Assembly: GCA_025667525.1 (NCBI GenBank) | Contig: CM046874.1 | Location: 422,823,729-422,887,728, forward strand | Reading direction: 5' to 3' | DNA length: 64,000 nucleotides | Origin: Glebionis coronaria | Taxonomy: Eukaryota; Streptophyta; Magnoliopsida; Asterales; Asteraceae | Shown: piece after piece, positions 20,738 to 33,137 of the stretch | How positions within the stretch are numbered: position 1 is the stretch's first letter | Layout: every line of letters begins with the position of its first letter | Made by a program: the position numbers and the translations under genes | Notes under the pieces: generated by a model | The model's database searches: none | Seen by the model: only the letters and a program-made list of their open reading frames with translations | Told to the model about the DNA's origin: nothing

Positions 20738-23074
20738 GGGAGGTCACTCCAAATTACAAAGTCCTACACCTAGCATACTATACTAGATCTTTGTTCTTTA
20801 GCTCGTAGTCTATTTTCTCTTTTCTTCTTTTCTTGTTCTTTGTTGTTGTGAATATGTGTTGACAATCGTTAAGCTTTGGCTTGGAGCATGTTCTTATGAC
20901 CTTTGACTTGTTATGTGGTTAGAGATCATCTTCACGTGCGATTTTCGCCTTCTTGTGATGATTGACTCCTCGTGACTTCATGTCCCACACACTTATACTT
21001 TGTTGAATTCTTGAAAGCTTCAGAGTTTGATACAGCGGAAGACTTTAGATTTGAGCTTTCTTGAATTTGCTGAAATATTTGGTGCAGAAAGTATACGTAT
21101 GTGAGGACGACTTCATCTGGTACACAGCAACGCCACCGTCTTCAAATGCCGCAAAATAAGTAGACACGAATAAAATGGATTTGACATTTCATTCTAATTC
21201 GGTAGCATTTTACCTCCGGTCGGTGAAGACCGTTAGACGATATTAGATATCGTACTTGTGACAGCTAGATTTAATTAAAAATCTCCTTGACAAGATTTCA
21301 CGGGTAAACCCGTTCTCTTTATTCGACCGTCCAAAGGTGACTACAAACATAAAGAGTGAATCATTTGGATAAAATTACCCTTATGATTGAAGCCATCAAT
21401 TCATGAACCTAGAACAAGTGAAATTCAATTAAGAGCTTCACCATCATTGCTTTCTAGTTGTCACGAGCTTGTAACTAAAAAAATCTTGCTTGTCACCTAC
21501 CGCAGTGCTGTTTAATGTTGACACTGGAAGGATTTCCACTCATCACTGTGAGCACTAAAGAGTGTCACTCTGAGTGTTCTGGGGATCACTTAGATTTAGC
21601 GTAGAGGCCCTAGAACAAGTTTGAGTTCAATTAAGAGTCAAACCATTGCTTCGTTCCAGATATCACAAGATTGGTTCTTAAAGAACCGCACGTGTCACCT
21701 ACCATGAGCTTGTTTGATGTTGGCTCAAGCAGGATTTCCATCTTCATTGTAATACTTTTGTATCACTCGGAATGTTCAGGAATATTACAAGAATATTGCG
21801 TAGGACTCATAAAATCTTTCTTACTTTTCACAGTGTGTGAAGAAGCAAGGAATATTTGGAAAGTGTCCTAATGATACTTTTGATGATCTCGTGGATCTAG
21901 ACTGAATAGTGCGTTTTGATTTGCTGAGCGGAGGTTGGAGAGGATTGCCACTTTTTCAATATCAATTTATTCGGAGTTAATAAGCCGATAGATAATGTGT
22001 TGAACTCCGTGACATTAAAACAAATATCTTTTGAGAGATATATGAGTTAGCTGGGAGGGGTTGTGCTTTGCATCACTGGGTCCATGACGTCATATGATCA
22101 ATGTCTTCAAGATGTGTTGACCCGGTTTCTGCCTAAGTTGTAAGGAGGGATTATTTCTTTACACTCTTTATCTTTACATTTCTTTTTCATTCTTCAACCC
22201 CTTCAATGCTTACCAATATGTCATCACTGGCACCTTGTTGTGATTGTTCCAGTGCTAGATTCAGTACTCGGTCGGCATTCTACTACATTCATAATCATTC
22301 CCCATCTTTCCTAAGGACTACTATTTCTAGCTATAGAATTGTCCTTGTGAACATTCCTTCGGTTCTGGAAGAATCATTGGACTTATACTTAATCCTAGCA
22401 CCCTTTTGTCACCACAACCGTCATGAATTAAGTGTGTTTTTGGGTAAGTATTCGTCAAAAATGAAAATTCCTTGAAAATCACTTAAGGTACATGTGATAT
22501 AAATATCAAATGTTTTTGTACCTTAGTGTTTTGGTTATCAAAAATGCTCCCCCTCAATATGTGCATAACACATATTAAGTTGGTTTTTTACAGTAAGTCC
22601 TATTAACCTTAGCTACATATATTTATAAATCTCCTTAATCCCATTTTCTCCCCTTATCCAAAATGTTAACCCTTTATATTTTAGATATCAATAGATTAAC
22701 CGGTCTTGGGTTGAAAATGAAATTCCTTTTGACCAAAGAACATTTTAATGCTCCTCCTCAAATTAATGAGGGTAAGTTGTAGTGCTTAAGTACGATATAT
22801 TTTGAAAGATTTAGAATCTCGTGAGGAAGCCTTGAAAAATATCATACTTTTACACTACACCATGCCACAAAAGCATATTCTTCACAAGTATGTACATATT
22901 CATGAATGATGTATAGAACTGACCTGAGAAAATCCGAACACCACGTCAAGTGGATCGGTCTAGTAGCTTGTGGTGAACTCCATACGGTCTGCCGCCAATA
23001 AATCATTCCAAACTACGTATCAACCGTCTTTCCCTTAGCTTCTCCTCGATCTTGTCGATCATGTATAGAGCACT
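20738..23074 (-). other. Copia B 3' region, no supported gene
   Basis: About 2.3 kb of Copia B lies between the extra ORF and the PPT. Frames are short on both strands. G-rich PPT-like patches occur on the minus strand at about 22541-22555 (GAGGGGGAGCATT) and 22750-22760. They resemble retired or secondary primer sites. Nothing else is recognised. Confidence 0.5.
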
Positions 23075-23313
23075 TTACTTGAACCAGGGTTTCCATTCAT
23101 AATCTGCCTCTGGAAGTGTACGTCCGGCATTGAGATGTAACAATTTATCGCGAACATGCTTGAGAGTCCCGTCACTGAATTTATGAAGTTCGGTGATTCG
23201 CATGTACTTCATGACGTTTTTGTCGTTCAGATAAAAGATGCCTAGAACCGATACTTTAGTGCCCATATATGGAAGTTTGTGACGATGCTCATGACGAAGA
23301 ATTTTAGTGTGAG
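23075..23313 (-). pseudogene. Copia B extra ORF, C-terminal fragment left of element C
   Basis: This open frame reads 'GTKVSVLGIFYLNDKNVMKY' and 'MRITELHKFSDGTLKHVRDK' to a stop at 23075. The frame joins the fragment at 33138 exactly once element C and one GTGAG copy are removed. The 'H-K-F-S-D-G-T-L' block is, from memory, a hallmark of extra ORFs in Asteraceae copia repeats. The function is unknown. Confidence 0.7.
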
Positions 23314-25903
23314 TGTAACACCCCACTTGGATAAGTGGACCGTTACGTGTATTTATGGCGTGTCATCAAAGCATAAGGTAAATGTCCTAAAACATTAACT
23401 GACCATAAAGGAAATACCGGAATCAAACATCGGCAATCCAAACATAGGCCCAAAACAAGAAAAGTAAAATACTGAAGGAAAGGACTAAACAATGTCCAAA
23501 TAAGCAGAATAATGTAAGTACGTAAAGTAAGAAATCTGGATAGCTTCCATCCAAATGCACATGCTCTCAGAATCCTAAGAGCGTCCTGGTGTACGTGCCG
23601 TTAGAACATGAAAGGGAACTACGGCTGAGCATAACGCTCAGTGAACGGATATAAAGCATGATAAGGAATTACTGAAATGAAACAGATGATGAAATACTGG
23701 AGCTGTAAGTCTGATAAGTAAAGTTGCAGCGGAGATCTGTGTATAATTTGTAAAGTCTGATTTATAAATAATAAAGTTGAACTGTTATCTGTTAAATCTG
23801 AAAACATGCATTTACTGTATTTTAATTGCCAGAGCTTATATAGGTCATGTGCAGTAACAACGGTGCATGAATAACTGGAGGGGTGACCTCGTCATGCTGT
23901 AGAGGGGTGACCTCTAAATAACTGTAGAGGGGTGACCTCTAAATACTGTGTTAGGTGGAGGGATCAGCTCCAATGTGAAGGATGTAGAGCACACACCACA
24001 TTCACCCTGATAACTTATAAACTGATAAGCCTAGGATGCATCCATACGCCCCACTAAACATACTGATAAAATGGCCAAACTGAACATGAGTGGGACGATG
24101 CAGGACATCACTCTCCTGCATGTGAGTCACGACACCGGTGCCTCTAATGCCGTGGTTACGGTACCCTCTGTAACTAGTACATAAACTGGTCGTGCTTGTA
24201 TATAATGCTCAGGCAACTTATTTAGTTTTTAACATGATTACTGATAAGCTTAAACACATACGGGGGAAAACATTTGGCTGCAGACGAGGAATCATAATCA
24301 TGCATAGAAAGGAAGTCCTTACTGAAAGGACGGAAAATCCGTACCTTAAAATCTAATCGACGCGTATCCCAAAACTCGATTCAATCTGTCTTCAAAAATC
24401 TACACCAAATTTTGGAACTATTATTATTTAATAATCAACTAGTTATTGTTCACAGTTTATGACAACATGTACCAAACTACATGTACCATACTTAAATCAA
24501 TTTTAAGCATTTTTACTCTTATAATTATAAAAATAGTTTACTAAGTCGACTTGTTTATCTTATTATTACTTTCTGATCATGAACCAAATATTTGATATAA
24601 AATACATGCATGATAGGCTTAGTAACATTACGTTAAGTTCTTATATGCCTATTTATGCATGAACAAGTCGCCGGTACGGTTGCATATTTATTTATTCCTA
24701 CCCTTTTTATTTATTACGTGATGTTTTATTACCGAATCTCGATGTCTTAAGAAATTCGAAGTATATGTTTCATTATGGGATGGACTAATAATAAAAAAAA
24801 TAGTAAACAATTATCCTGCAGGACATGTACTTGCATTTACAAACATATTGGAAAGATTCATTTATAATCTCTTTTGGTTTAGACTGTTTTATAAAGCCTA
24901 AAAAAATGTATGCTTTGCACTTAGCTCTTATGATTATCAGGTTATAAAGTTCTTAAACGAAATAAGCTAAACGCGACTCTTTAACATCCAAAAAAAAATA
25001 TCCATTCGTCATAATTAATACTAGTGATTATGTATATCAACGACCATGTTTACGTTTTCATTATCATGTGCTAGTGACTCGATCTAATTTATGGGATCAC
25101 CAAGAAATAATTATGTTTTATATTCATTTTAGCGACATCAAGATCGAAATGAAAACAGAAATGTGATCTAAAATTTACCTCAAACGGATACTAAGATAAA
25201 CACCTAAGACGAGTATGCACACCAAGTCACCATGAACGCAAGACAATTAGACCCAAACGCAAACCGATCGATCAAAACTCGAGCAGAGCCAAACTAGAAC
25301 GAACATAGATTTGGCCTCTAAACTAGCGAACAATGAATCACAAACTAGCCATGACGACGAACTGAAAATCGACCCACCATAAGCAAAACTTAGGAAACTT
25401 TCTTGAGCTAAATCTTGTCCATGTCGCTTCGTACTTTTTATGATAGTCGAGTAATCATGTATAAGAAGTTGACAGTCTATAAAATGATCATTAGACGAGA
25501 GCTTAATGACATTCGGACGTTACTTTTGACTCATTAAATGCTCAAAACCACTTTCCATTTTGAAACATATAAACAGAAGTTATGGAAATAATATACAAAA
25601 CAGCATGGAAAGTCAAGGAAATAATATACAATAAAAACGCTTTCTGCCTATAATCAAGGAATTAAGAAAACGGAAATTAAGTGTTTTGACCAGCATTCAT
25701 TCAAACTCAAAACGTGTTTTCCTTTTGTTTGAAGATATGTCATTCTTTTATCATGTGTCATTTATGGATTAAACTTGTATTTACACATTATAAATGAATT
25801 AACAATATTATTATTATGCCAAGATCAAATGCTTATTATTTAAACTTTAAGTTATATTCAAAATAATTTATATAAAATGCAAACCAAATTTTTGGGTTTT
25901 ACA
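23314..25903 (-). repeat. Element C 3' LTR
   Basis: On the minus strand it runs TGTAAAACCC...TGTTACA. It is 2590 bp and matches 30551-33137. It includes three GAGGGGTGACCTC repeats at 23877-23890, 23901-23915 and 23926-23940, and a TATATAAG box at 23835-23842. Confidence 0.95.
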
Positions 25904-26110
25904 ATTCTTCCCCTCTAAAAAGGATAATTCGTCCTCGAATTAAGGATGTATAATGCCGGGGTTTACAATTCTCTATCTCTAAAAGGAAAATTCGACCTCG
26001 GTTTAAAGGTAAATTATGCTGGTGAAGTTATAAAAGTTGAAAGGACACATAGGCTGAAAAGACATATAAGCTGAAGGATAATTCATCCTCGAATTAGAAC
26101 ATAATGTTGC
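25904..26110 (-). repeat. Element C PPT and tandem copies of the PPT-proximal segment
   Basis: The PPT is AGAGGGGAAGAA on the minus strand at about 25905-25916. The adjoining segment 'aaggataattcgtcctcgaa' is repeated in diverged form near 25985 and 26075, so the 3' end of the internal region is duplicated two or more times. Confidence 0.65.
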
Positions 26111-27480
26111 TGAAAAGGTATAAACATGACATGACTGAAGTGAAAATAGAACGTAACATGACTGCAAGAACTTAATTGAATTATTGAAGGAAAAGATGAG
26201 AGGTCCGAATGGACTTCTTCGTTCCAAGTGGCTTCCGGCTCGAAACGGTTCCTTCAAGGATCTTGACATAATGAACATTCTTGTTCTTAATGAACCTGTC
26301 CTGACGATGCTGAAAAGTTTCTGATTCCATACTTAAAATGGATTTTCTACATCTGATCGAATGAGTAAGCTATAACATGTATGATACATGAAACGATACA
26401 TACAGTTAACCTGAAAATATAACTTTTATATCTCTGGGCAAGCTGCTGAAACATATAGGGACGAACTACGTGAACAATTGCGAACGTGCTACGTGAGCAA
26501 TCGTGAACGTGGTTCATGATTATATGACCAACGCTGAGCATGGAATATATCATGAATGAGATACATGAAACATATTGTGAATGTGATACTAGAACATGTC
26601 ATAAACGTATGCTGACTGAGGAGGGAATATCAAACGATACGGCCTGAGATGAGAAACGTCTACATGGTTAGGGAAAAGTTATGCTAAACCTGAGTCTGGT
26701 TTCTTAAGCTTCGTGTAACCGTATTCGGTAACAAGATGTGAAATTTGTTTCGCAAGATGGAACACGAACCTGAGCGTGAAAAATGTCTTGAATGTGAGCG
26801 TGAACTGAAATTCTGAGATTGCACAAAACATGGACTAAAACACATCATAATGTGAACGTGAGACGTAAGCGTGAAGGTGGACGTAAACATACACGTGATC
26901 GTGAACATGAATGTGAGCGTGATTCGCGAATGTGAATTTCTATCTGACATGATTGTTGACGGAATACTTTGAAACCGTACGATCTATTGCTGAATTTCCT
27001 GTAGATCTGTTACTGCGTAATCATTTCGGATGAAAGAAAACGTGTAGGCTGGGTGAACTGGTCGAAAATGACTTAGATAGTATCATACATCTTCTGAGTT
27101 TGTGGTAACTGATAACAATTTCCATAAAATCTCGTCTCTTTTCTGTTCAGAATTTCTGATGGTTGTAATAACTCACTAGCATGTCGGTGTTCTATCTTGA
27201 ACCTACGGTATTCCAGGTATCTAGATATGAACATAGCTGCACCAGTTGTGTTATACTACTTCTACCAAAATTCTGTCTGGGGTTGTAGAGCATTCTGGTG
27301 GAATCTGGGTGAATAATCATGAAAGGATTATGAGTCTCGGTACATTAGATCTCTCCTAGCGTAGGATCTTATGGAGTACAACATTTTAATGTAGGCCCTC
27401 TCCTTTATGTGTAAGCTTAGTCATGGAAAGTTAATTGTGATAACTGTTAGCATCTTATGCGGTAGCAGTCAACTGAGTTC
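26111..27480 (-). other. Element C interior, former RNase H/integrase zone, unrecognisable
   Basis: No domain can be named. Two patches are rich in the CGTGAACGTGA word, at about 26460-26520 and 26840-26940, and produce spurious frames. Confidence 0.5.
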
Positions 27481-28250
27481 TGGAAAATTTTGTACTTCAG
27501 TCACAGACGTCAGTTTTGATCATCTGGTGATGGCCTTCACCTTCGCAGGATTTCTGAATTCTTTCTGCTGAAATATCGTGGCCCAGAGATGCCACCTTGT
27601 TCAACTGGAATTCACGTCTGGAAAGCTGCGTATATAATTTTCTTCTATCGGAGAATCTGCATGATCGTGAGAAGATGATTCTCGTGTTCTTCTCTCGAAT
27701 TTAGTAGACCATAATGTTAACACTGAATATACTGATGGTTTTGTTGGAGAATTCATGGAAAATTTTATTCATCATATCCATAATATAGCTGAAGCATTTG
27801 GGAGCTTAGAAGTATAATTAAAATTTTAAGAGTGACCACAGCGTGTGCAAAAGCAGTCTTGCAAACATCGTGTTCTTACTCTCACCACTGATGGTAGCCT
27901 GATCGTGAATTATTCTGGAAAAATGTTTAAGGCATCGTAGCGGATCAGATAAACCTTCTATACGTGGAATGATCATCGCTTATGAATGGTGATCTTGTAA
28001 AAATTTTCAGTGATCGATACATAATCTCATGTTACCGGCCTTCTTCCTGATAGACAGAAACGGTGCACCTCCTGGTGGTGTACTAGGGCGAATAAAGTTT
28101 CGTTCTAGTAATTCTTGCAGCTAATCCTGCAACTCCTTTAACTCAGCTGAAGCCCTGTGATAAGGAGTTTTGAGAACAGGTTATGTCCTTAAACGAGCTT
28201 GATGTTAAATTTTGTCTTGTGGTTAGGAAGGAATTTCTGGAAAACCTTCT
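27481..28250 (-). pseudogene. Element C reverse transcriptase remnant
   Basis: On the minus strand at about 28170-27990 the N-terminal RT block is legible ('LLERNFIRPSTPPGGAPF', then 'NMRLCIDH'). At about 27640-27500 a later block reads 'LYTQLSRREFQLNKVASLGH' and 'DISAERI'. These are the ordered Ty3 RT landmarks around the primer-grip and connection regions. Stops and shifts are frequent. They identify C as Ty3, most like chromovirus (Tekay/Del) elements given the PBS, LTR length and termini. Confidence 0.7.
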
Positions 28251-29411
28251 AGAATGACCTCTGGAAACTTTGGGATGGTCTGCTGATCATGAATTTAAAG
28301 AATTTCAGAAGTGGATTTATACTTGGTAGCTAAAAAGGTCTTCGTAGCTATGGACTGATAAGTCACACGCTTGTAAGATAGAAACAATTTGTACTGGTTT
28401 TTCTGGCAGGAATAAAATGAATAAGTTCAGGAGTTAGTAAGACGGATCTCGTCGTTAGCTGAAAAGAAAACTTTAATAATTATAGGTGATACTATGGAGT
28501 CTTTCTGGCTGGGAGGTAGGTAATACCTGATTTAAGATAAACCTGACATAGGAATACGTGAAGTAAACGTGACAACTTTCATTGAATGTGTTCGTTTGTA
28601 ACCTCACCGAATGAATACTGCGTGTCTGACATGAATAATACACTAGTGGTGGTGACTGGATTTTAAATGGTCTGATTTATGTATGGCATGACAAAACGGG
28701 TATACCTCTTTGGAGGGTACCCTGAATTTCTGAGGATCTGGTTTAGAAACATGTGGAGTTATGAGTGCTGACTCGTATTTTGAGAAGATATTCGTATGAT
28801 GTGTACCATGACTGGTGTCTTGATATGTCTTTCCCGAAATGATACTTGAGGCATGTGTCTTGACTGTTGTCTGGACATGACTTTAATGGGTGAGTCTGAA
28901 TAATATTAAGAATTTTTGGTAAATCTTAGGGTTGGCGGACTGTTTAGACTGTTGACCTCTGTATTTCTGGTCACGTCCGTTCTGGAGTTCCGACGGTTAC
29001 TAACTGATTAATTATAAGCATGGTGGTTGTCACTACTGCTTTGTCTGTCAATTAATGACGGTCATTATCATGACCGTGATTCATGTAACTATTCTGCTGA
29101 GTGGCCAGCTGGGTTCCGGTATCCACTCTTCTGAATGATAGGTTAGCTGAGTGAAGTGTGACATCAAACTGAGAAGGTAAAAGTATGGAATGGAATAGTA
29201 GTATCTGATGTCCTTATTCAGCCGAGTCTTCATAGTATATGCAGCATCAGTATCTTGAGAAATTTCCAAAGTATCAGCAGCATCAACATTTGTGAGGTCT
29301 TCAAGGTGTTAGCGGCATCAGCATCTGGCAAAATCTTCAATTCACGAGCAGCATCAGCATCTGGTAGAATATCAACAAGCGGAAATGCCTAAGGTGATTA
29401 AGGATCGATTA

Positions 29412-29540
29412 ACGGTACACATGGAGTGAGGTACATGGGGTACATCCGAAATATTGTACATGAAGTACACGATGAATAATATACATGGAGCATATCTGAG
29501 ACACTGTACGTGGAGTACTCATGAAATACTGTACATGGCA
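29412..29540. repeat. TACATGGAGTAC-type degenerate array
   Basis: About six variants of TACATGGAGTAC or TACATGAAGTACAC recur with spacing near 20-30 bp inside element C. Confidence 0.6.
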
Positions 29541-29964
29541 CTAGAGGAAATTTTATGGGATGATCGATACTGGTGTCGCTTGTCTGACATGATCAAAGAA
29601 ATAAATTGGTTTAAACGGTAGTAAACTGAACTGAAATGAGTAACATGACATCCTGGTAGTTCTTGCGTGGACTTAAAGCTGGTTGTATATAGTTTCAAGA
29701 ATATGATTTAAACGAAATTTCAACAATGGTCAGCATGGCGAAATGCCTGATGAAGATCAAACATGATTTATTATGAAAACAAGAATTTACTGTAACTCTT
29801 CTGTATCTTAGCATGAAAACATCATCACCTTGCTGAAAACGAAATTCTCATAAGGAGACATGAACTTAATCAACATGAAAACGACATCCACTTGAGGGTA
29901 TAAAACTTGACTGATACAAAGAACGTGGAAGGATAATCGACTGAGGTTTAACATCAACTGATGT

Positions 29965-30325
29965 GGATGGCTATGGTTCAATCCACAGAATTTATAGGAG
30001 AAAGCATGTGACTAAGTATGGGAGATTCTGGTTCGATCCATACTTTTTTTCTGAGAACTTTCATGTATAGAAATTTACGATCTGGGTCTAAATATGGTCG
30101 GCTGTAGTCCAATTCATATTTTTCAAGATTTTATGAAATGCCATGATATGACAAATGTGAACAACTATGGATCGGTTCACAAAACAACACTCGACTGAAA
30201 AGCATGAAATTTGACCTGAGAAATGGTGAACGCGTATGGGTAAACGCCTATGGTTCGGTTTACCAATACAAAATCTGAAAGGGTAAGGGTGTACGCTTAT
30301 GGGTCGGTTCACCAAAACAAAATTC
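29965..30325. repeat. TATGGNTCGGTTCAC-type degenerate array
   Basis: Variants such as CTATGGTTCAATCCAC, TATGGATCGGTTCAC, TATGGTTCGGTTTACC and TATGGGTCGGTTCACC recur at roughly 60-80 bp spacing in the leader of element C. One variant contains GGTTCGATCC, which resembles a pol III B box, but no A box accompanies it. Confidence 0.55.
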
Positions 30326-30535
30326 GCAGAAAAGCTCATGCAACTAAATACGGCCAGTCCTGTACCAACCTTTTACTTAGTCAAAAACATTAAGAAAACT
30401 GACTGATAAATGAAGAAAACTGACTGATAAATGCATGAGAAACATGAAAGATAACAAAGCCAAAATCTGGGAAGTTCCTGGTGACTACCCACTAGTCACA
30501 GGTCAAGTTTTAGAGCCTACAGGTCGAACCTATAT

Positions 30536-30546
30536 CTCTGATACCA
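30536..30546 (-). other. Element C primer-binding site
   Basis: The minus strand reads TGGTATCAGAG, complementary to initiator Met tRNA, four bases inside the right (5') LTR. Confidence 0.85.
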
Positions 30547-30550
30547 TAAT

Positions 30551-33137
30551 TGTAACACCCAACTTTTATAAGTGGACCGTTACGTGTATTTATGGCGTGT
30601 CATCAAAGCATAAGGTAAATGTCCTAAAACATTAACTTACCATAAAGGAAATACCGGAATCAAACATCGGCAATCTAAACATAAGCCCAAAACATGAAAA
30701 GTAAAATACTGAAGGAAAGGACTAAACAATGTCCAAATAAGCAGAATAATGTAAGTACATAAAGTAAGAAGTCTGGATAGCTTCCATCCAAATGCACATG
30801 CTCTCAGAATCCTAAGAGCGTCCTGGTGTACGTGCTGTTAGAACATGAAAGGGAACTACGGCTGAGCATAACGCTCAGTGAACGGATACAAAAGCATGAT
30901 AAGGAATTACTAAAATGAAACAGATGATGAAATACTTGAGCTGTAAGTCTGATAAGTAAAGTTGCAGCGGAGATCTGTGTATAATCTGTAAAGTCTGATT
31001 TATAAATAATAAAGCTGAACTGTTATCTGTTAAATCTGAAAACATGCATTTACTGTATTTTAATTTCTAGAGCTTATATAGGTCATGTGTAGTAACAACG
31101 GTGCATGAATAACTGGAGGGGTGACCTCGTCATGCTGTAGAGGGGTGACCTCTAAATAACTGTAGAGGGGTGACCTCTAAATACTGTGCTGGGTGGAGGG
31201 ATCAACTCCAATGTGAAGGATGTAGAGCACACACCACATTCACCCTGATAACTTGTAAACTGATAAGCCTAGGATGCATCCATACGCCCCACTAAACATA
31301 CTGATAAAATGGCCAAACTGAACATGAGTGGGACGATGCAGGACATCACTCTCCTGCATGTGAGTCACGACACCGGTGCCTCTAGTGCCGTGGTTACAGT
31401 ACCTCTGTAACTAGTACATAAACTGGTCGTGCTTGTATATAATGCTCAGGCAACTTATTTAGTTTTTAACATGATTATTGATAAGCTTAAACACATACGG
31501 GGGAAAACATTTGGCTGCAGACGGGGAATCCTAATCATGCATAGAAAGGAAGTCCTTACTGAAACGACGGAAAATCCGTACCTTAAAATCAAATCGACGC
31601 GTATCCCAAAACTCGATTCAATCTGTCTTCAAAAATGTACACCAAATTTTGGAACTATTATTATTTAATAATCAACTAGTTATTGTTTATAGTTTATGAC
31701 AACATGTACCAAACTACATGTACCATACTTAAATCAATTTTAAGCATTTTTACTCTTATAATTATAAAAATAGTTTACTAAGTCGACTTGTTTATCTTAT
31801 TATTACGTTTTGATCATGAACCAAATATTTGATATAAAATACATGCATGATAGGCTTAGTAACATTACGTTAAGTTCTTATATGCCTATTTATGCATGAA
31901 CAAGTCGCCGGTACGGTTGCATATTTATTTATTCCTACCCTTTTTATTTATTACGTGATGTTTTATTACCGAATCCCGATGTCTTAAGAAATTCGAAGTA
32001 TATGCTTTATTATGGGATGGACTAATAATAAAAAAAAATAGTAAACAATTATCTTGCAAGACATGTACTTGCATTTACAAACAGATTGGAAAGATTCATT
32101 TATAATCTCTTTTGGTTTAGACTGTTTTATAAAGCCTAAAAAAGTATGCTTTGCACTTAGCTTTTATGATTATCAGGTTATAAAGTTCTTAAACGAAATA
32201 AGCTAAACGCGACTCTTTAACATCCAAAAAAAAATCCATTCGTCATAATTAATACTAGTGATTATGTATATCAACGACCATGTTTACGTTTTCATTATCA
32301 TGTGCTAGTGACTCGATCTAATTTATGGGATCACCAAGAAACAATTATGTTTTATATTCATTTTAGCGACATCAATATCGAAATGAAAACAGAAATGTGA
32401 TCTAAAATTTACCTCAAACGGATACTAAGATAAACACCTAAGACGAGTATGCACACCAAGTCACCATGAACGCAAGACAATGAGATCCAAACGCAAATCG
32501 ATCGATCAAAACTCGAGCAGAGCCAAACTAGAACGAACATAGATTTGGCCTCTAAACTAGCGAACAATGAATCACAAACTAGCCATGACGACGAACTGAA
32601 AATCGACCCACCATAAACAAAACTTGGGAAACTTTCTTGAGCTAAATCTTGTCCATGTCGCTTCGTACTTTTTATGATAGTCGAGTAATCATGTATAAGA
32701 AGTTGACAATCTATAAAATGATCATTAGACGAGAGCTTAATGACATTCGGACGTTACTTTCGACTCAATAAATGCCCAAAACCACTTTCCATTTTGAAAC
32801 ATATAAACAAAAGTTATGGAAATAATATACAAAACAGCATGGAAAGTCAAGGAAATAATATACAATAAAAACGCTTTCTGTCTATAATCAAGGAATTAAG
32901 AAAACAGAAATTAAGTGTTTTGACCAGCATTCATTCAAACTCAAAACGTGTTTTCCTTTTGTTTGAAGATATGTCATTCTTTTATCATGTTTCATTTATG
33001 GATTAAACTTGTATTTACACATTATAAATGATTTAACAATATTATTATTATGCCAAGATCAAATGCTTATTATTTAAACTTTAGGTTATATTCAAAATAA
33101 TTTATATAAAATGCAAACCAAATTTTTGGGTTTTACA
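30551..33137 (-). repeat. Element C 5' LTR
   Basis: It is 2587 bp and paired with 23314-25903. A TATATAAG box (minus) lies at 31073-31080, with three GAGGGGTGACCTC repeats just upstream of it (31115-31128, 31139-31153 and 31164-31178). Confidence 0.95.
31073..31080 (-). promoter_or_regulatory. Element C LTR TATA box
   Basis: TATATAAG on the minus strand is conserved in both LTRs, with a triple repeated motif 35-105 bp upstream. It is the best promoter candidate. Confidence 0.45.

Larger units (their letters stand above)
28251..30535 (-). other. Element C former gag/protease zone and leader, repeat-rich
   Basis: No gag or protease motif is readable. Short tandem repeats occur: CAGCAGCATCA-type at about 29225-29370; a TACATGGAGTAC-type word roughly every 27 bp at 29412-29540; and TATGGNTCGGTTCAC-type words at about 29965-30325 near the PBS. 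Confidence 0.5.
23314..33137 (-). mobile_element. Element C: Ty3 chromovirus-like retrotransposon with decayed interior
   Basis: This 9,824-bp minus-strand element has LTRs of 2590 bp (left) and 2587 bp (right), TSD GTGAG on both sides (23309-23313 and 33138-33142), an initiator-Met PBS and a PPT. Internal coding is reduced to traces of RT. About 18 differences in the first ~560 bp show LTRs roughly 97% alike. It interrupts the Copia B extra ORF. Confidence 0.95.

Noticed and set aside
22206..22475. Isolated 89-codon plus-strand frame
   Set aside because: It is antisense to Copia B, with no domain or conserved motif.
26684..26950. Minus-strand Ser/Thr/His-rich ORF in element C
   Set aside because: It is generated by a CGTGAACGTGA-type low-complexity patch and has no domain.
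29990..30060. Pol III promoter from the GGTTCGATCC match
   Set aside because: There is no A box at proper spacing and the match lies in a run of diverged repeats of the same word.
30435..30635. Frame spanning the element C leader and LTR
   Set aside because: It crosses the PBS and LTR boundary, so it is a chance frame.
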